From: Vibrio sp. FE10
GTDB lineage: Bacteria; Pseudomonadota; Gammaproteobacteria; Enterobacterales; Vibrionaceae
NCBI RefSeq assembly: GCF_030297155.1
Contig: NZ_AP028068.1
Coordinates: 1,426,001-1,490,000, forward strand
Reading direction: 5' to 3'
DNA length: 64,000 bases
Below the pieces are notes generated by a model. The model did no database searches and was not told the DNA's origin. It saw only the letters and a list, made by a program, of their open reading frames with translations. Of the stretch, positions 60,079-64,000 are shown piece by piece. Each line of letters opens with the position of its first letter. Within the stretch, counting starts at the first letter, position 1. The translations under genes and the position numbers were made by a program.

Positions 60079-61242
60079 ATGCCTTCTCAGTTCAGAATTA
60101 ACAAAATTGTTGAAATTGGTGACACTCTTCACCGCAGCGGTTGTGCTCCCTATAAGCTTGAAAAGTACACACAATTCTATGCAAAAAAGCATGGTGTGGA
60201 TGTGATGATCCAAGCAACGCCAACTGCTATTAACTATCAATTTCCAGACGATAACAACGCCGTTATTCTTAAGCGTCTAAAGCCTGCGTCAATTAACCTG
60301 AGTTTGTTGGCCAATACCATCATTCGTATTAACCAGCCAAGCAGTGAGCCTGTACCAGAGCCTGTCGGTTACTCTAAATTTGTTACCGCACTAGCTAATA
60401 TGGGCATTCCACCTGCGTATTTGATGCTAGTCGGCAGTACGTTGGAAGCGGTTGGCTTTTCTGCGTTATTGGGTTTGATGGTTTGGGTATGTCAGCAAGT
60501 GCTGCATTCACGTCGCGCAATTGCGGTTGAATTTATCTCTGCATTATTGACGGGTATCTTTGTGGCGTTTTTGGCAAGCACTGGTTTGCCAATCCCTGTG
60601 TGGGCGTTGTGTATTGCGTCAATCGTCTTGTTCGTCCCCGGATTATCGATAGCCAACGCATTAGAATGTTTGGCCTTCAACGATCTCGTCTCTGGTACTA
60701 GTTTACTAGGGCAGAGTGCCTTAACGCTGATCAAGCTGTTTGTCGGGATTATCATGGGTCTCAATATTGGTGAAGCGATATGGGGACAAGCGGTTTCTAT
60801 CGACTATACCAATGCGGTACCAGTGTGGATGCACATATCAGGCTTGGTGTTGATCTCTGTGTCTATCGGTGTGATGTTCAATGCTCGCCCTAAAGACATC
60901 TTACTTGGCTTGCCAGTTGCGGTTCTGGGTATGTGGGGTCCATTCTATCTAGGTTTTGATAGTGGTTGGGTTGTGGGTACTTGGGTAACCACCGTTCTTA
61001 TTACTTTGTACGGCACTTGGATTGCTAAAAAAATGGAACTCACTGGGTCTATTTACATCGTGCAAGGCATTATCATTTTGGTTCCGGGTAGCCGTGTATT
61101 AGTGAGTGCCAGCCAATCGGTGTTCGAGCAGTCAATCTTGCCGATCCCAAGCATTGGTTTATCGGCGTTGTTTATGTTCTCCGCGATTGTGGCAGGACAA
61201 ATCACGGCATATTCGATCTACTCGCCAAAAGTAGAGCGTTAA
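60079..61242 (+). CDS. ThrE-type threonine/serine exporter (fused)
   Basis: About 387 residues. The N-terminal half (GDTLHRSGCAPYKLEKYTQF, MIQATPTAINYQF) is the ThrE cytoplasmic part. It is followed by 10 or so membrane spans with FVPGLSIANALECLAFNDLV (membrane motif of this family) and the C-terminal ThrE_2 part with IIILVPGSRVLVSAS. It joins into one protein what E. coli splits into YjjP and YjjB. It probably exports threonine, serine or dicarboxylates by proton exchange. ATG at 60079 (MPSQFRINKIVEIGD) is chosen; the frame is open from TTG 59998. No strong ribosome binding site is seen for either. Confidence 0.85.
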   Translation: MPSQFRINKIVEIGDTLHRSGCAPYKLEKYTQFYAKKHGVDVMIQATPTAINYQFPDDNNAVILKRLKPASINLSLLANTIIRINQPSSEPVPEPVGYSKFVTALANMGIPPAYLMLVGSTLEAVGFSALLGLMVWVCQQVLHSRRAIAVEFISALLTGIFVAFLASTGLPIPVWALCIASIVLFVPGLSIANALECLAFNDLVSGTSLLGQSALTLIKLFVGIIMGLNIGEAIWGQAVSIDYTNAVPVWMHISGLVLISVSIGVMFNARPKDILLGLPVAVLGMWGPFYLGFDSGWVVGTWVTTVLITLYGTWIAKKMELTGSIYIVQGIIILVPGSRVLVSASQSVFEQSILPIPSIGLSALFMFSAIVAGQITAYSIYSPKVER

Positions 61243-61285
61243 TCTGACTAGATTACTGGTGCCGCTCAGGTAACCTCGTTTCTTA

Positions 61286-61323
61286 AACAAACGCAGCTTA
61301 ATGGCTGTGTTTGTTCGTTTTAG
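61286..61323 (+). terminator. Terminator after the exporter gene
   Basis: AACAAACGCAGC-TTAATG-GCTGTGTTTGTT followed by CGTTTT; 12-bp stem with one mismatch. Confidence 0.88.
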
Positions 61324-61440
61324 AGCCGCTCTTTTCCTACTTTAAGTTTATCTTCAGACAATCTGGTAGATTTGTACTCGCTAAGCCTAGCAAGAGTCAT
61401 TAAAATGGACGCAAATTCTATTTAAATGAAGTATTAACGT

Positions 61441-61779
61441 ATGTCTTTACCTCCTTGTCCGCAATGCCAATCTGAATATGTCTACCCAGACCAAAACAAC
61501 CTAATCTGCCCTGAGTGTGCCTATGAATGGAATCCGGAAGAAGAACGTTTAGAAAGAGAAGCTGCGCGTGTTAAGGACGTGAATGGTGTTGTATTAGAAA
61601 GTGGCGATAAAGTTACCTTCATTAAAGACCTAAAAATTAAAGGCAGTTCTTCTGTACTGAAAATAGGCACCAAAGCGGTAATCAGACGTATCAATGAAGG
61701 CAAAGATCACCAACTAGACTGTAAGCTTGATGGTGGCGGTGAAATGCTTGTGACAGCTAAATACGTGAAAAAGCAGTAA
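61441..61779 (+). CDS. yjdM: YjdM/PhnA family zinc-ribbon protein
   Basis: 112 residues. An N-terminal zinc ribbon with two CxxC pairs (PCPQCQSEYVY and NLICPECAYEW) is followed by the PhnA C-terminal domain (VKDVNGVVLESGDKVTFIKD, LKIKGSSSVLKIGTKAVIRR, LDCKLDGGGEMLVTAKYVKK). Length and sequence match E. coli YjdM, earlier called PhnA. Despite the name it is not a phosphonate hydrolase; the function is uncharacterised. Its ATG follows closely on a TTAACGT stretch with no clear ribosome binding site. Confidence 0.95.
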   Translation: MSLPPCPQCQSEYVYPDQNNLICPECAYEWNPEEERLEREAARVKDVNGVVLESGDKVTFIKDLKIKGSSSVLKIGTKAVIRRINEGKDHQLDCKLDGGGEMLVTAKYVKKQ

Positions 61780-61880
61780 CCATTCTTTCGAACTATTGTC
61801 GTAAATCTTCAATATTATTAGGCCGTTTCTGAGCATACTGACTAGCAAACAGAGTCAAATTCAAACGTTAGAGAATCAAA

Positions 61881-62303
61881 ATGATCAGAGAATACAGCGC
61901 AGCCGACACCGAAACGGTTCTAGATATTTGGCTCACGGCCTCCATTAAGGCACACAACTTTATGACGCCTGAATTTTGGGAGTCACAAGTGGGCAATATG
62001 CGCGATATCTACCTTCCTGCCTCACAAACCTATGTGTTCCAAGTTGATGGGGAAGTTCGTGGGTTTTATTCGCTTTATGAGGGGATATTGGCCGCGATCT
62101 TTGTCTGCCCTGAGCATCAAGGGAGTGGCACTGGGAAACAGCTTATGCAACACGCCAAGCTTGAATGCCCTAATTTGTCATTGAATGTGTACAAAGAGAA
62201 TCAAGCGACCATTGAGTTCTACCTCTCTCAAGGCTTTAAGATCGTAAGTGAACAAGCCGATGAGCACACAGGACACCAAGAGTACACCATGTATTTAGCC
62301 TAG
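61881..62303 (+). CDS. GNAT N-acetyltransferase (YiaC-like)
   Basis: 140 residues, the complete GNAT fold. MIREYSAADTETVLDIWLTA is the first strand and helix; IFVCPEHQGSGTGKQLMQHA is the acetyl-CoA loop (Q/RxxGxG/A); NLSLNVYKENQATIEFYLSQ with GFKIV is the final neighbour-Tyr-x-x-x-GF part. It resembles E. coli YiaC, a protein lysine acetyltransferase. The substrate is not fixed. It is the first of three GNAT genes in a row on one strand. Confidence 0.88.
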   Translation: MIREYSAADTETVLDIWLTASIKAHNFMTPEFWESQVGNMRDIYLPASQTYVFQVDGEVRGFYSLYEGILAAIFVCPEHQGSGTGKQLMQHAKLECPNLSLNVYKENQATIEFYLSQGFKIVSEQADEHTGHQEYTMYLA

Positions 62304-62354
62304 CGTTGGGCTTAGTGAATAGTTAGATGAGTATTAGGTAGGAATCGAAGTTAT

Positions 62355-62849
62355 ATGGATATAGTCAAAGCCGACATGGCGCACTCGAATGCGTTCCACC
62401 ATTATGTAAAAGCTTGTATCGATGATGGACTCGAAATCTATACCGGTATTACCGATGGCAGTGATACTTACTTAGAAAGGCGAATAGCTTATTCAAAAGG
62501 TGAGTGTTTGCCAGAAGGGTGGACGCCAGCTTCTACTTACTTTTGTATCGAGTCTGGTCAGATTCTTGGCGTGATTAGAGTTCGTCACGGTACCAGTGAA
62601 TACATTCATGACGTTATCGGGCACATCGGCTACGAGACTCTGCCACAAGTGAGAGGGCGAGGAGTCGCAAGTCACATGTTGTCTTGGGTTCAACGTCATA
62701 TACTTATCGAAAGCGCTATTATTACCTGTGACTGCGACAATGTTGCTTCGCAAAAAGTGATTGAGAAGTGCGGCGGCCAGTTCTTAAATATCTTTTATTC
62801 AGAGCAAGATCAGCAAGAGGTGTTGCGTTATCAGCTAGACCCAAAATGA
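62355..62849 (+). CDS. GNAT N-acetyltransferase
   Basis: 164 residues, GNAT fold with IGYETLPQVRGRGVASHMLS (acetyl-CoA binding loop, RGRGVA) and DCDNVASQKVIEKCGGQFLN, the Asn-x-x-Ser-x-x-x-x-E-x-x-G stretch typical of RimJ/RimL-like transferases. The start lies 52 bp after the previous GNAT gene, with GGAATCG upstream. A GC-rich hairpin separates it from the next GNAT gene. The substrate is unknown. Confidence 0.87.
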   Translation: MDIVKADMAHSNAFHHYVKACIDDGLEIYTGITDGSDTYLERRIAYSKGECLPEGWTPASTYFCIESGQILGVIRVRHGTSEYIHDVIGHIGYETLPQVRGRGVASHMLSWVQRHILIESAIITCDCDNVASQKVIEKCGGQFLNIFYSEQDQQEVLRYQLDPK

Positions 62850-62911
62850 ACACTAAAGCATGGCACTTGCTTATGTTCGCTTACTTTCCGTTAGCGAGAT
62901 TTTATTAAATT

Positions 62912-62938
62912 GAAGCCACCATTGATGGTGGTTTCTTT
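62912..62938 (+). terminator. Hairpin between second and third GNAT genes
   Basis: GAAGCCACC-ATTGAT-GGTGGTTTC followed by TTTGG. Confidence 0.75.
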
Positions 62939-62971
62939 GGTTATAGTTCATCGATTATTGTTGGAGATATT

Positions 62972-63403
62972 TTGAAGTATTCGACAAGACCTGCTCAGTC
63001 ATCAGATTATGAATTTCTGTTCGAGCTAAAAAAGGCGGCTGAATTTGAGCCAATCAAGGCTGTTTTTGGCTGGGATGAGCAAGTTCAACGAGACATACAC
63101 GCCGAAGAGTGGGAAGAAGAAAGGCCTGAAATCATTGAGTATCAGGGCAAAGCGATTGGCAGTGTGTTGATGCAAGATAAAGGTGACCACTTCTACTTTT
63201 GCCGATTCTTTTTGCTGCCTGAATATCATGGAAAGGGTATCGGTAGCCAAATCCTCACCGATTACTTAGCTCACGCAGATAAGCTCAGTAAGCCGGTTGA
63301 GTTGTGTTATCTGCAAGGTAATCGCGTTGGAGAGCTTTACTTAAGATTTGGTTTTGAAATCACCGCGCAAAACGACCAGTTTGTATATATGTGGCGTAAA
63401 TAG
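62972..63403 (+). CDS. GNAT N-acetyltransferase
   Basis: 143 residues, TTG start with GGAG 5 bases upstream. The fold is clear: TRPAQSSDYEFLFELKKAAE, then RFFLLPEYHGKGIGSQILTD with the acetyl-CoA loop (HGKGIG), and LQGNRVGELYLRFGFEITAQ. It is the third and shortest in the row and lies behind a hairpin, so it probably has its own promoter. The substrate is unknown. Confidence 0.87.
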   Translation: MKYSTRPAQSSDYEFLFELKKAAEFEPIKAVFGWDEQVQRDIHAEEWEEERPEIIEYQGKAIGSVLMQDKGDHFYFCRFFLLPEYHGKGIGSQILTDYLAHADKLSKPVELCYLQGNRVGELYLRFGFEITAQNDQFVYMWRK

Positions 63404-63543
63404 ACATTCATCCAAAATGGTCACACCGTGTCTGTAACTTGATAGGCACCTGAAACCCATCTAACGTAAAACCTTGTAAAGCTCCCTATGCTTGATGACT
63501 AAGCGATTACACTTAGAACAGATCGAGCGTAAGGGAGTGTGCA

Positions 63544-64000
63544 ATGAATTATTACCCGACTTCAAAAATCGTGGGTGAGCAAAGGTTTGGTTTTGGGCCT
63601 AGATTAGGTCAAACAGCCTATTATTCTCCTTTAGAACAGTTGGATAAAAAGCCATTCGTTCATCAGTCCATTCAAGCTCTACCCACAACCGAATCTATCC
63701 TGATAACCGTCGGTGAGAATCGTGAACAGCGAAGAATGGCTAAGGGTGATGAGCAAAAGATGCAAGCAATGAAGAAAGAGGCACAGTCTTTTCTTCGTAC
63801 TCACTACCGACAACAAGCTCAAGCTCGCCATCTGCAAAGCGTTGAAACACCTTATGGTTTTCAAGAGCGCATTATTCAGTTTTGGAGTAACCACTTTGCC
63901 GTTTCGGTTGACAATCGAAAGCTGATGCCCTTGGCTGCAAGTATTGAAAATGATGTGGTTCGCCAGCATTGGAATGGCAACTTTGGCGATATGCTGATGG
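63544..64000 (+). CDS. DUF1800 family protein, 5' part
   Basis: The frame is open from ATG 63544 to the window end (152 codons). GGGAG lies 6-8 bases upstream. The protein starts MNYYPTSKIVGEQRFGFGPR. Positions about 100-150 carry GFQERIIQFWSNHFAVS and NDVVRQHWNGNFGDML, the signature of DUF1800 proteins of about 450-500 residues. Many of these are exported and encoded beside a DUF1501 gene, which would lie to the right of the window. The function is unknown. Confidence 0.8.
   Translation, partial: MNYYPTSKIVGEQRFGFGPRLGQTAYYSPLEQLDKKPFVHQSIQALPTTESILITVGENREQRRMAKGDEQKMQAMKKEAQSFLRTHYRQQAQARHLQSVETPYGFQERIIQFWSNHFAVSVDNRKLMPLAASIENDVVRQHWNGNFGDMLM

Overview
The window looks like a chromosomal segment of a marine Vibrio, most likely of the Splendidus clade. 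This is judged from the protein sequences (MoeA/MoeB, YaeQ, cold-shock protein, Fhu, Cus, LruC-domain proteins), the moderate GC content and the Vibrio-style AAGG/GAGG ribosome binding sites. No database was searched, so the species is an inference. There is no rRNA, CRISPR array or prophage. Two tRNA-Gly genes are present.

Layout. 1-1.5 kb: two non-identical IS630-family elements in the same orientation, 20 bp apart; the first runs off the window edge and is frameshifted. 1.5-11 kb: an AT-rich accessory segment with a large Ig-like lipoprotein, a single-domain winged-helix protein, a small secreted protein, and a signalling cluster (HPt protein, hybrid histidine kinase, XRE-type regulator, receiver-EAL protein). 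The cluster resembles the Roc/Sad phosphorelay plus c-di-GMP logic, but its DNA-binding protein is of an unusual kind. 11-14.4 kb: remnants of a decayed gene, then a two-gene operon for secreted LruC/GEVED-domain and lipoprotein products. 14.6-22.4 kb: core metabolism and housekeeping (moeB-moeA, folE, yaeQ with a partner, a cold-shock gene with long leader, a periplasmic PQQ sugar dehydrogenase, an EmrD-like MFS pump).

22.5-30.7 kb: a hydroxamate siderophore uptake locus. fhuC and an FhuF-type iron reductase read leftward. An AraC regulator, a TonB-dependent receptor, fhuD and a double-length fhuB read rightward. Fur-box-like sites lie before the reductase gene and the receptor gene. 30.9-33.7 kb: a crotonase, a FadL porin and a companion beta-barrel. 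33.8-37.6 kb: aspartate decarboxylase/transaminase plus aspartate:alanine antiporter (a proton-motive metabolic cycle) behind a His-rich small protein. 37.9-44.1 kb: a two-gene RND pump, a lipoprotein and outer-membrane phospholipase A. 44.2-46.2 kb: a ToxR/CadC-like membrane regulator. 46.4-48.4 kb: a Rossmann-fold protein and an Old Yellow Enzyme.

48.6-56.2 kb: a complete Cu(I)/Ag(I) export locus under a MerR-type (CueR-like, 19-bp spacer) promoter: a Met/His/Cys-rich CopL-like protein, CusC-, CusB- and CusA-type subunits, and a Met/His-rich cupredoxin. The CusB-type adaptor carries two C-terminal CusF domains, the second lacking one copper-ligand methionine. 56.3-64 kb: a small hypothetical protein, a GH9 cellulase, the tandem tRNA-Gly genes, a fused ThrE-type exporter, YjdM, three GNAT acetyltransferases and the start of a DUF1800 gene cut by the window end.
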